DNA of 64,000 bases from Psychrobacter sp. 28M-43. GTDB lineage: Bacteria; Pseudomonadota; Gammaproteobacteria; Pseudomonadales; Moraxellaceae. The translations under genes and the position numbers were made by a program. The notes under the pieces were generated by a model that was not told where the DNA came from, did no database searches, and saw nothing but the letters and a program-made list of their open reading frames with translations. Shown here piece after piece: positions 38,662 to 46,835 of the stretch. Within the stretch, counting starts at the first letter, position 1. Every line of letters starts with the position of its first letter. The stretch is taken from contig NZ_CP061739.1 of assembly GCF_014770435.1 (NCBI RefSeq), forward strand, positions 2,232,001 to 2,296,000, written 5' to 3'.

Positions 38662-40200
38662 CTATTGAATTGAGTAACCAAATTGGATAGCGGAGTCTTT
38701 TGCTGTTTCGACCCAGACACTTTTGGTCTGTGTATATTCGAGTAAACCTTCGTAGCCACTCGATCGGCCATAGCCACTCTCACCAAAACCGCCAAATGGC
38801 GACATGACGTTGATTGATTTATAGCTATTTACCCAGAATGTTCCAGCATTTACTTGAGCGGCCATCCGATGCGCGCGGCCGACATCAGCCGTCCAAACAG
38901 CGCCCGCTAAACCAAAACGACTGTCGTTTGCTATCGCTACCGCTTCTTCTTCTTCATCGAATGAAATAACAGAAACCACAGGTCCAAAAACTTCTTCCTG
39001 CGCGACTCGCATATCATTTTTCACATTGGCCAAAACGGTTGGCTGATAAAAGTAACCGTTTTCACCGCCACAAATAGCACCTGCCTTTCCGCCTGCGGCA
39101 ACAACCGCACCTTCAGCAATACCGTCCGATACTAACGAGTGTACGTGGTTAAACTGTTTTTGATTATTGATCGGTCCCACCATCGTGCCTTCATGCCATG
39201 GCAAACCCACGGGCAACTTACTCGCGGCCGAGGCAACCCGATCCAACACTTCTTTATAGATATCACGATGGACTAATAATCGAGCACCCGATACACAGCT
39301 CTGTCCAGCAGCAGAAAATACCGCAGCTTGCGCGCCCACTACCGCGCGATCCAGATCAGCATCTGGAAAAATTATATTGGCTGACTTACCACCCAGCTCC
39401 AATACGCAAGGGATGACACGTTGCGCAGATGCCGAAGCAATGAGCGCGCCAGTCTTCGGTGAGCCAACAAAAACCACTTTTTTAGTTGCCGGATGAGTAA
39501 TGGCAGCAGATCCTGTGGTGTGTCCCAGCCCATTAATGACATTGACTAAACCACGCGGGATACCTGCTTGCTCAAGAATTTTAACGAGTGCTGTTGAGCT
39601 TAGTGGGGTTAATTCAGATGGCTTTAGTAAGACTGCATTGCCGGCGCAGATAGCTGGCGCGATTTGCCAGCCTCCAGTAAATACAGGTGCATTCCAAGGG
39701 GTGATTTGAGTGACGACACCATAAGGCTCATGGCGAGTGTAGTTCAAGTGGCTTGTTGGTACGGGGATAACTTGCCCCATAATTTTGTCACACCAGCCAG
39801 CATAGTATTCAAACATCTCTGCAACTTTTGCCACCTCAACCCGGCAATCACGAATAGGCTTACCTGCAGAGATACACTCTAAGCGTGCCAAAGGTTCTGC
39901 GGCTTCGCGTATTTTCATGCCGCACCTCCACATTAGCTGACCTCGTGCACTGGCAGTCATTGACCACCATACTTTTTGAGCTTTCATAGCGGCATCAGCG
40001 GCATCAGCAACAATACTTTTTCCCGCGTCACGATAGGTTAAAAATACCTGACCCGTCGCTGGGTTAGTCAGATCGATGTTGTCTCCATTACCTGTAACTA
40101 ATTCTCCATCAATCCAGCTGCCAAATTCAGAAGTACCCAGTAGTTCATTAAGCAATATGTCAACTTGTTGCTCGCCATTCCCTTCTACGATAAAACTCAT
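38662..40200 (-). CDS. NAD(P)-dependent aldehyde dehydrogenase
   Basis: Oxidises an aldehyde to an acid. The catalytic Glu is in LELGGKSANI and the catalytic Cys in GQSCVSGARL. The coenzyme-binding region includes TPWNAPVFTGGWQIAPA and VGSPKTGALIA, and the C-terminal FGGFGESGYGRSSGYEGL is typical. 512 residues; closest in style to betaine/aminobutyraldehyde-type ALDHs. The substrate is not deducible. It has AGGAGAG upstream, begins 3 bp after the dehydrogenase gene and is followed closely by the amidohydrolase. Confidence 0.93.
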   Translation of the reverse strand: MSFIVEGNGEQQVDILLNELLGTSEFGSWIDGELVTGNGDNIDLTNPATGQVFLTYRDAGKSIVADAADAAMKAQKVWWSMTASARGQLMWRCGMKIREAAEPLARLECISAGKPIRDCRVEVAKVAEMFEYYAGWCDKIMGQVIPVPTSHLNYTRHEPYGVVTQITPWNAPVFTGGWQIAPAICAGNAVLLKPSELTPLSSTALVKILEQAGIPRGLVNVINGLGHTTGSAAITHPATKKVVFVGSPKTGALIASASAQRVIPCVLELGGKSANIIFPDADLDRAVVGAQAAVFSAAGQSCVSGARLLVHRDIYKEVLDRVASAASKLPVGLPWHEGTMVGPINNQKQFNHVHSLVSDGIAEGAVVAAGGKAGAICGGENGYFYQPTVLANVKNDMRVAQEEVFGPVVSVISFDEEEEAVAIANDSRFGLAGAVWTADVGRAHRMAAQVNAGTFWVNSYKSINVMSPFGGFGESGYGRSSGYEGLLEYTQTKSVWVETAKDSAIQFGYSIQ

Positions 40201-40203
40201 AAT

Positions 40204-41082
40204 TTACTCTCCTAAGCCAGCATTTTTAACAATGCAGTTAAAATCATCCTGATCAGGTATGTTTGATTCACTCTGCGACCAAATCTCAGCTACCTGTTGC
40301 GCCAAAGGCAATTCTAATCCCATCTCACTGATCATATTTTTTGCCAGACGTACGTCTTTACGCATCAGCTCCATCGTAAAACCGGAATCAAAACTTTGAT
40401 TGAGAATCCAACGAGGGAAATTAACTTCACTGATTGCACTACGACCTGAGCCAGCATTCAAACCAGCAATAAGGTCTGCAGGATCGAGGCCTGCCTTGGT
40501 GCCCAAAGCTACTGCTTCGGCAGTGGTCACGAGATGTGCGGCACATAGTAGATTATTAATGAGCTTAGCGGCATGTCCATTGCCAGACTTGCCCATGTAG
40601 ACCACTTTTGAGCTTAGCGCATCCAGATACAACTGAGCACGTTCAAGGGAGCTGCGTTCGCCGCCAACAACCATTACCATGGTACCGGCTTCAGCACCCG
40701 CCGGACCGCCACTGACAGGACAGTCCAATAACTGATGACCTAACTGATCCAGCTCTATCGCGAGTACCCGCGTCACCTCTGGTTCTGAGGTAGAAGTATC
40801 AATGATCAGAGTATTAGGCTGAGCGCAGTCAATAATGCCACCTTTACCTTTAACAACTGCTTGTACATGCTTTGCCATTGGCAAAGATAGAATGATGACG
40901 CTAGATTGAGCACATAGCGCTTTGATATCTGCAACCACATTCACGCCGATTTCCTTGGCAGCTTGGCTCTGGACCTCTCCTATGTCCGTGCCGAATACCT
41001 TAAAACCTTTGCGAAGCAAAGACTGAGCCATACCATTACCCATACGGCCTAAACCGACAATACCTATATTTCCCTTCGTCAT
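40204..41082 (-). CDS. 3-hydroxyisobutyrate dehydrogenase-family oxidoreductase
   Basis: NAD(P)-dependent beta-hydroxyacid dehydrogenase. The Rossmann motif is IVGLGRMGNGMAQSLL, the substrate motif is DCPVSGGPAGAEAGTMVMVVGG, and the catalytic Lys is in GHAAKLINNLL. 292 residues is standard. It is the promoter-proximal gene of the operon, with AAGGA before the ATG. A hydroxyacid dehydrogenase feeding an aldehyde dehydrogenase is chemically sensible, but the true substrate, such as 3-hydroxypropionate or tartronate-type acids, is inference. Confidence 0.9.
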   Translation of the reverse strand: MTKGNIGIVGLGRMGNGMAQSLLRKGFKVFGTDIGEVQSQAAKEIGVNVVADIKALCAQSSVIILSLPMAKHVQAVVKGKGGIIDCAQPNTLIIDTSTSEPEVTRVLAIELDQLGHQLLDCPVSGGPAGAEAGTMVMVVGGERSSLERAQLYLDALSSKVVYMGKSGNGHAAKLINNLLCAAHLVTTAEAVALGTKAGLDPADLIAGLNAGSGRSAISEVNFPRWILNQSFDSGFTMELMRKDVRLAKNMISEMGLELPLAQQVAEIWSQSESNIPDQDDFNCIVKNAGLGE

Positions 41083-42036
41083 ATCTATTCCTTTAGTCTT
41101 GTGTTTTCTGTCAGTCTTATTATGACTAATAAACTATTAAGAAGAATCACAACAAATAATCTTTTGTGTTCTAAAAAAGGCAACACTAGCGTAAGAAACG
41201 AGATAGGTTTCTCTTCACTTCGTTTTTTTACTTATAAAAATGGGTAGGATGTTGCTGAAATAGCTATAGCGAGCTTATAGCAGACATAACCGATTGATGA
41301 CTTAGTTCTGGGAACGTTGTTATTTCGGTTTTGGTGGGCTGAGTTTTTACATGAATACTGAGACCGAGTACAAGGTTCAAATAGTTATCAGCTCGGCTGC
41401 TTTAGTTAACTGGTAACGACAAACCTTGAGTAGTGTGATGGTACGGTGGGATGACGAGAAATCTTAAAGATAGGACACAGCCATTGGTTGCAATGGTATT
41501 TGTAGAAATGTTTTCGGATCGTCCATATGGTGAGCATTTTATCCAGCGTATTTCTCTCACAACGTTGATTGGGGTAAACGATAGTTGTGATAGTTTGGGA
41601 AAACAATCGAAGTCGACGAAAAAAAATATCGAAACTCACGACTTATTAGTCGATTTTCTTAAAAATAGTTGGCGTTACAACTTGTTTGTCAAAGCTGTTC
41701 GGGATTCAAGGGACCATCCGTATCCATCGATAGATACTCACTTAAATACAAGCCAAACCCGAATTCTTTAATAAAATTTGAGCCTACTGTCACCTATCCC
41801 TGAATATAAAGCATGAGAAGGCTCTACTTACTTGTTATTTAATGATTTATTTTCAATATTTTTGGTCTAATCCAACAATAGAGTAGAGGTAAAAATACTA
41901 TAAAAATACAGTGCCCAAATACGAGTTAAATTTTATTAGATTGCAATTTACATCGCGATTATTCAATCATATAATATCTGTAAACCAATAACCTAGGTAC
42001 ATATAAGACATCGTCATAATATGTGTTCTGGTCGAC
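41083..42036. other. 954-bp region between the DUF3100 operon and the second att copy
   Basis: No gene is recognised with confidence. A 106-codon plus-strand frame (41451-41771, starting MTRNLKDRTQPLVAMVF) and a 77-codon minus-strand frame (41406-41639) overlap each other; neither resembles a family I know. The start of the region should hold the promoter of the minus-strand operon. The right end becomes AT-rich just before the repeat, as expected next to an insertion junction. Confidence 0.4.
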
Positions 42037-42125
42037 CTACCTTGACATGGTAGAGGTCGTTGGTTCGAATCCGATTACGCCTACCAGATTCGAAAAGCCC
42101 CAATCTTAAGATTGGGGCTTTTTTT
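42037..42125 (+). repeat. 89-bp direct repeat, copy 2 (partial tRNA-Val plus terminator)
   Basis: Identical to 17646-17734. It comprises the last 50 nt of tRNA-Val including CCA (42037-42086), then the terminator palindrome with T7 (42093-42125). The upstream half of the tRNA is absent, so this copy is not a functional tRNA. That is the expected appearance of the distal att site of an element integrated into a tRNA gene. Confidence 0.92.
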
Positions 42126-42214
42126 GTCTATAAAATATGAGCTGTAGCGGAAAAGGAAAATATGCATCAACTTATACTCGTGATTTTGCGATCAGATTTA
42201 AATCATTTAAAAAA

Positions 42215-42248
42215 GTGACGGTGACCTAATGGTGACCAAAACGTGACC
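42215..42248. repeat. short direct repeats GTGAC(C)
   Basis: GTGAC begins at 42215, 42221, 42232 and 42243; the last three are GTGACC and are 11 bp apart. A phased series of short identical sites about 90 bp from the att-like repeat could be arm-type integrase or excisionase sites. Function is inferred only from position and spacing. Confidence 0.45.
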
Positions 42249-42314
42249 GACCCTTAAAAACCATTAAAATTAAAACCCTCTTTTTGACCTCTACTTTAAA
42301 CTGTAAGCTAAAAC

Positions 42315-42458
42315 CTATTTCTGAGTATTTTTCTCTTTATCCTCTTTTATATATTCAAAAATATCCCCTGCCCTAAGATCTAGTGCCTCACAAATTTTAT
42401 CAATTAGATCTTAGATACTGCGACTTGCTAATTTCTGTTATTCTTTATTTATACTCAT
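42315..42458 (-). pseudogene. decayed XRE-type helix-turn-helix regulator
   Basis: From ATG at 42458 the frame reads MSINKE, stop, QKLASRSI, stop, then the intact tail LIDKICEALDLRAGDIFEYI to a natural stop at 42315. That tail closely fits the last helix region of Cro/CI-like regulators (LxKICEALxCxPGDIxEY). The DNA-binding helices are shortened and interrupted by two TAA codons. It is probably a leftover of the control gene of an integrated element next to the att copy. Confidence 0.6.
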
Positions 42459-42504
42459 ATTTTTTAAAACAAACCATGCCATAAATATATTCTGAGTTAT
42501 TAAT

Positions 42505-42933
42505 ATGTTTAACTTCGATTTTAGTCTAAATGTTCTGGTGTATCATGCCTTTCAATTAGGTATTGCTTTCATATTGTCACTACCAATCGCGCTTAACCGT
42601 GAACTTGAAGATAATGGTGCAGGTTTGAGGACTTTTCCTTTAGTAACAATTGCTTCGTGTGCTTTTATGCTAGTGGGCATGGACATTTATCAAGACGCCG
42701 ATGCTGAGGCTAGAATTATGTATGGCATAATCACTGGAATGGGTTTTATCGGCGGTGGCGCTATCTTTAAAAATGAGAGTGGCGCAAAGGGCACTGCTAC
42801 TGCGGCTGGATTGTGGAATACAGCCGCCATTGGGATATCGGTGGCGTATGGTCGCTATGAGATTGCCATTATATTATCAATAGTTGGTTTTTTAATTTTA
42901 CAATTCTCAAAACCTTTTAAACCAAAGTCTTAA
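42505..42933 (+). CDS. MgtC/SapB family membrane protein
   Basis: 142-residue membrane protein with four hydrophobic segments, matching the N-terminal membrane domain of MgtC (NRELEDNGAGLRTFPLV, GMGFIGGGAIF, GTATAAGLWNTAAIGISVAYGRYE). The cytoplasmic C-terminal domain of Salmonella MgtC is absent, as in many short family members. Roles range from low-Mg growth to virulence, so the function here is not certain. No neighbour suggests a magnesium system. Confidence 0.88.
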   Translation: MFNFDFSLNVLVYHAFQLGIAFILSLPIALNRELEDNGAGLRTFPLVTIASCAFMLVGMDIYQDADAEARIMYGIITGMGFIGGGAIFKNESGAKGTATAAGLWNTAAIGISVAYGRYEIAIILSIVGFLILQFSKPFKPKS

Positions 42934-42995
42934 CGATGCCACTCTTAGTCATTAGAATAGAGAATCAAACCGCCATTTTAACAAGAACTTCATAC

Positions 42996-45203
42996 TTACT
43001 TTGCTTTGGACAAAGTTGTTAGTGGTTGAGCTCCTTTGAACCTTAGCAAGCGTAAAGCATTGAGAGTCACTAGTACCGTTGCACCAGTATCAGCTAATAC
43101 AGCGATCCATAGCCCAGTGATACCCAGTACAGTAGTGATTAGAAATATGAATTTTAGACCAAGCGCAAACATCACATTTTGATGAATGTTGGACATGGTG
43201 GCACGTGATAGGGCAATGAGATGAGCGACATCCGTGACGCGACTTTTTAATAACGCGATATCGGCTGTCTCGATGGCGACATCCGTACCACCACCCATAG
43301 CAATACCTACGTCTGCTGTTGCTAATGCTGGCGCATCGTTAATACCATCACCAATCATCGCTATCTTGCTATTATCCTTCATCTCATTGAGCAAACGTAG
43401 CTTATCTTCGGGCAACAGCTCAGCTTCCCATTCCATCTCTAAATGACTAGCAAGCGCCTGAGCGGTCAGACGGTTGTCACCTGTAAGCATCACCGAACGC
43501 ACACCCATCGCTTTGAGCTGAGCCACTCCTGCCTGAGCATCCTCTCGCAACTCATCTCGTAATGCTATCAATCCAAGCACTTCATCACTTTGCTCATCAT
43601 ACAAAACTGAGACAATCTTGCCTTCCTTTTGCAATACTTCAATGTCTGCCTGTTGAGCCATTGACATCAAGCTTTTTTTAGTTGCATAGACAGGTGATCC
43701 AATGGCTAAAGGGCGCCCGGCTACCGTTGCATGTACTGCTTTTCCCGCAGTAGCATAGGCATTTGAAGCTATCGGTATAGAGATATTAGCGGCTTTGGCA
43801 TGATCAATAATCGCTTTTGCCAGTGGATGGCTAGAGGCAGACTCAACACTGGCAAACAGCGCTAGCATCTCATTCTGACCTTCAGGCCCTATATGCTCTT
43901 GTACTGATTGCTTCTGTGTAAAGGCTATCACATCGGTCACCTGTGGCTTACCTTCAGTTAACGTACCTGTCTTATCAAAAGCCACGACATTCACGCGACC
44001 CATGGTTTCTAAAGCACTGCCACCTTTGATGAGTAAGCCGCGGCGTGTACCAACAGCCAACCCTGATGCAATGGCGGCCGGAGTAGATAGGATGAGTGCG
44101 CAAGGACAGGCGATTAGCAATAGTGCAAAACCACGATATAACCAAGTCGCCCATTCTCCTCCCATCGTTAGCGGCGGAACAATAATAACCAGTGCAGCGA
44201 TAGCCATCACCGCTGGGGTGTAATACCGACTAAATTTTTCAATGAAACGAGCCGTAGGGGCTTTAGAGGTTTGCGCTTGCTCTACCAAATTGATAATGCG
44301 TGCAATGGTGTTGTCAGCAGCTGTCTTTTGTACACGGATTTGCAGCGCTCCTTGCATATTGATTGATCCTGCAAATACCGCATCACCTATCGCCTTGGCA
44401 ACGGGAATTGATTCGCCAGTAACAGGTGAGTCATCAAGACTAGAGCTACCTTGAACAATGACACCATCAGCGGATACTTTATCGCCAGGACGTACCAATA
44501 CCAGATCATCGACCTGCAACGAAGCTGCCGGAACGTCACGTTGTCCGCCTTGTGCATCAAGTAAAATCGCAGTCTTTGGCACTAATGATGCCAATGCCCT
44601 GATACCAGCACGGGCACGATCTGCTGCCACACCTTCTAACAATTCACCGACAGAGAACAAAAAGACAACCGCCGCCGCCTCTTCAGCTTCACCAATGATA
44701 AGTGCACCAATTGCCGCGATAGACATCAGCATTTCAATGGAAAACAGGGTGCCTGTCATTGCCAAGGTTATAGACTTTCGGGCAAAAGGGAAAACACCCA
44801 CAATGACGGCAATAGCAAATGCCCACATGCCATAATCAGGGAAAAGTAATGCCAACGCGTAGGCGACACTCATCAAGACGCCGAGACCAACCACTTGCTT
44901 ACCTTTTCTGGTTTGCCACCAACGCTGTGGCTGCGTATTTAATAGATTATCACTAATGCTGTCTGCTGCGTTTGCTTGATCAGTAGTGGCAGATATGCCA
45001 AAACCCAGACGCTTGATGGTCTTTTCAATATCGCTGCACTGAGTATCTGAATCAGGGGCAAGCGATAGCTCTAACTTTTCAGTCGCAAAATTAAGCTGTA
45101 TGTCAGAAACACCGGGCATACGTGCTAATGCAGTTTCGATTTTTCTGACGCAACTGGCACAGTCCATACCTTCAATACGATATTGCATAATAAACTGCCT
45201 CAT
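42996..45203 (-). CDS. cadA: Cd/Zn/Pb-exporting P1B-type ATPase
   Basis: Inner-membrane heavy-metal efflux ATPase, 735 residues. One N-terminal heavy-metal-associated domain carries GMDCASC. The actuator motif is TGES, the ion-binding motif is CPCALIL in a membrane helix, the phosphorylation site is DKTGTLTEG, and the hinge is MIGDGINDAPALATADVGIAMGGGTD. The CPC motif with this flank fits the Cd/Zn/Pb group rather than copper. Two possible starts exist (45203 and the Met 15 bp later). It is divergent from a CadR-like gene with a MerR-type operator in between. Confidence 0.93.
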   Translation of the reverse strand: MRQFIMQYRIEGMDCASCVRKIETALARMPGVSDIQLNFATEKLELSLAPDSDTQCSDIEKTIKRLGFGISATTDQANAADSISDNLLNTQPQRWWQTRKGKQVVGLGVLMSVAYALALLFPDYGMWAFAIAVIVGVFPFARKSITLAMTGTLFSIEMLMSIAAIGALIIGEAEEAAAVVFLFSVGELLEGVAADRARAGIRALASLVPKTAILLDAQGGQRDVPAASLQVDDLVLVRPGDKVSADGVIVQGSSSLDDSPVTGESIPVAKAIGDAVFAGSINMQGALQIRVQKTAADNTIARIINLVEQAQTSKAPTARFIEKFSRYYTPAVMAIAALVIIVPPLTMGGEWATWLYRGFALLLIACPCALILSTPAAIASGLAVGTRRGLLIKGGSALETMGRVNVVAFDKTGTLTEGKPQVTDVIAFTQKQSVQEHIGPEGQNEMLALFASVESASSHPLAKAIIDHAKAANISIPIASNAYATAGKAVHATVAGRPLAIGSPVYATKKSLMSMAQQADIEVLQKEGKIVSVLYDEQSDEVLGLIALRDELREDAQAGVAQLKAMGVRSVMLTGDNRLTAQALASHLEMEWEAELLPEDKLRLLNEMKDNSKIAMIGDGINDAPALATADVGIAMGGGTDVAIETADIALLKSRVTDVAHLIALSRATMSNIHQNVMFALGLKFIFLITTVLGITGLWIAVLADTGATVLVTLNALRLLRFKGAQPLTTLSKAK

Positions 45204-45229
45204 TATAAGAATTCATTTGATAACGCTAT

Positions 45230-45260
45230 TGTGAACCCTCTAGTGGCTTCAGAGTCAAGG
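45230..45260 (-). promoter_or_regulatory. MerR-type operator/promoter for cadA
   Basis: On the minus strand, TTGACT (45258-45253) is separated by 19 bp from CACAAT. The spacer is a dyad, ACTCTGAAG..CTAGAGGGT over 45235-45255, matching the ACTCTnnAG-type sites used by CadR/PbrR/ZntR. A 19-bp spacer is the hallmark of promoters activated by MerR-family DNA distortion. Confidence 0.75.
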
Positions 45261-45376
45261 CCGTTTATATGCAATTGTATAAACTTGATTTCCTTATGGC
45301 TAAACCTTATAGTTACTTTAATGTTTTCAGTTTTGAAATGACTTTGAAATAACTTCAAGAGAACTGTGAGGTAACT

Positions 45377-45805
45377 ATGCTAATAAAGATTGGCGAGCTT
45401 GCTAAGCGCACAGGCGCTACAGTAGAAACCATTCGCTATTATGAAAAAGAAAAGCTATTACCAGAACCTTCCCGTAGTGAGGGGAATTATCGCTTATATC
45501 GCGAAAGTCATATCGAGCGTCTACAGTTCGTTCTGCACTGTCGTACACTAGATATGACATTGGATGAAGTACGGACTTTACTTAAGTACTGGGAAGAGCC
45601 TAGCAGAGATTGCGTTGATGTCGATACCTTGTTGGATGAACATATCCGCGCTGTAGAAACACGTATAGAAGAGCTAAAACAGTTAAAAAAACACTTAAGT
45701 GTTTTGCGACAGAAATGCGTCAGTAGCGCACCAGCGAAGTCATGTGGCATATTGAATGCACTTGCTGATCATTCTTGTCATGAAAATTCGCCATATGGCT
45801 CATAG
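45377..45805 (+). CDS. cadR: MerR family heavy-metal regulator (CadR/PbrR type)
   Basis: Metal-sensing transcription activator, 142 residues. The helix-turn-helix is IGELAKRTGATVETIRYYEKEKLLPEP. Candidate metal-binding cysteines are present in SRDCVDVD, QKCVSSAPAKSCGI and DHSCHEN, consistent with the three-Cys Cd/Pb sensors with an extra Cys/His tail. It is divergent from cadA and should activate the promoter between them. It might be named pbrR-like instead. Confidence 0.9.
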   Translation: MLIKIGELAKRTGATVETIRYYEKEKLLPEPSRSEGNYRLYRESHIERLQFVLHCRTLDMTLDEVRTLLKYWEEPSRDCVDVDTLLDEHIRAVETRIEELKQLKKHLSVLRQKCVSSAPAKSCGILNALADHSCHENSPYGS

Positions 45806-45932
45806 TAAATATTATCTGAATAGATGCAAATAATTAATACTTATTCATCGCTATATATAACGCCTCTGCTGCTTGTTAATTACTATGCCACCATCGCACT
45901 TGATTCTATTTAAACGCATTGTAATGACTTGG

Positions 45933-46736
45933 TTAAACAAACTCTGATGATTTGGCCTCTTCAAAAAACGCGAACCATAGACGCCTACCCTCCTCATTAA
46001 TACGCCGCACCGTCTCAAAATACTTTTGCCGTGCGTCCTCATCTACTAAGGGAGCAGGAAGTAGAGGATCAAAAACAACACTTCGGATACCTGCATCTCC
46101 AAGGATAAATATTTCTCGAAGCGCCACATGGAACGGCAAGTCGTCCAAACCACTTAGCCAGTCGGTGAGCTGCTGCGACTTCTCTTTATAATGCTTTTCA
46201 AGATGCATGTCTGACCAAAGTGCTCGTACTTTTTTCTGCCTAACCTCATCAAAGTCATTGGCCTTAAAAACCGCAGCTTCCTCTTCTAATCCTAAGTCCA
46301 ATAAACGCTGACGGACGACATCAATACCGCCTAATAAATTATTGGGGCGCAGATAAAGCCCCTTATCGAGTTCACGAAACCCCAATAATGACAAAGCACG
46401 AGCACGGGCACGCAGCGCTTTACGGTCACTGCGAGGTAATCCACCGGTCACTACCGCTATCCATGACCCATCGGATTTTATCGTTCTTTTATCCGCTGTC
46501 TGCCATAAGGCCACATCAGCGCCTAATTTTTGAGCTTTCGGTCCAAGTTTGTAGGTGGCAGGACCAATCGACTCAGCAAGATCCGCTTGGATCAAACGAG
46601 CCAACGTCACACGTATACTATTTTCTGTCATACCAAAGATAGAGCCTGCCAGCACCGCTTCGGAAGCACTAAGTGTGTTTGCCTCTGCCACCATAAGTAA
46701 GCGTAAAAGCAATAAGCGAGGCGTTGGTTTGTTCAT
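45933..46736 (-). CDS. PaaX family transcriptional regulator
   Basis: 267-residue PaaX-type winged-helix regulator, usually a repressor responding to phenylacetyl-CoA. The N-terminal helix-turn-helix (GMTENSIRVTLARLIQADLAESI), the middle (WIAVVTGGLPRSDRKALRARAR) and the C-terminal PaaX domain (LYLRPNNLLGGIDVVRQRL) are in order. It is divergent from the AidB-like gene by about 100 bp. No phenylacetate catabolism genes are in this window, so the effector could differ. Confidence 0.9.
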   Translation of the reverse strand: MNKPTPRLLLLRLLMVAEANTLSASEAVLAGSIFGMTENSIRVTLARLIQADLAESIGPATYKLGPKAQKLGADVALWQTADKRTIKSDGSWIAVVTGGLPRSDRKALRARARALSLLGFRELDKGLYLRPNNLLGGIDVVRQRLLDLGLEEEAAVFKANDFDEVRQKKVRALWSDMHLEKHYKEKSQQLTDWLSGLDDLPFHVALREIFILGDAGIRSVVFDPLLPAPLVDEDARQKYFETVRRINEEGRRLWFAFFEEAKSSEFV

Positions 46737-46835
46737 ATTACACCTATTGACGGAATTATTTTTTATATGTAATACTGATCTTGGAAATTACTGTAACTTA
46801 GGGAATGACATTTAAAATCAGGGAAGACAATCATC

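Noticed and set aside
41406..41771. Overlapping open frames of 77 and 106 codons
   Set aside because: They lie on opposite strands, overlap and match no known protein; not called as genes.
42215..42248. CRISPR-like repeats
   Set aside because: Repeats are only 5-6 bp with 5-6 bp gaps and no spacers of usual length; no cas genes are present.
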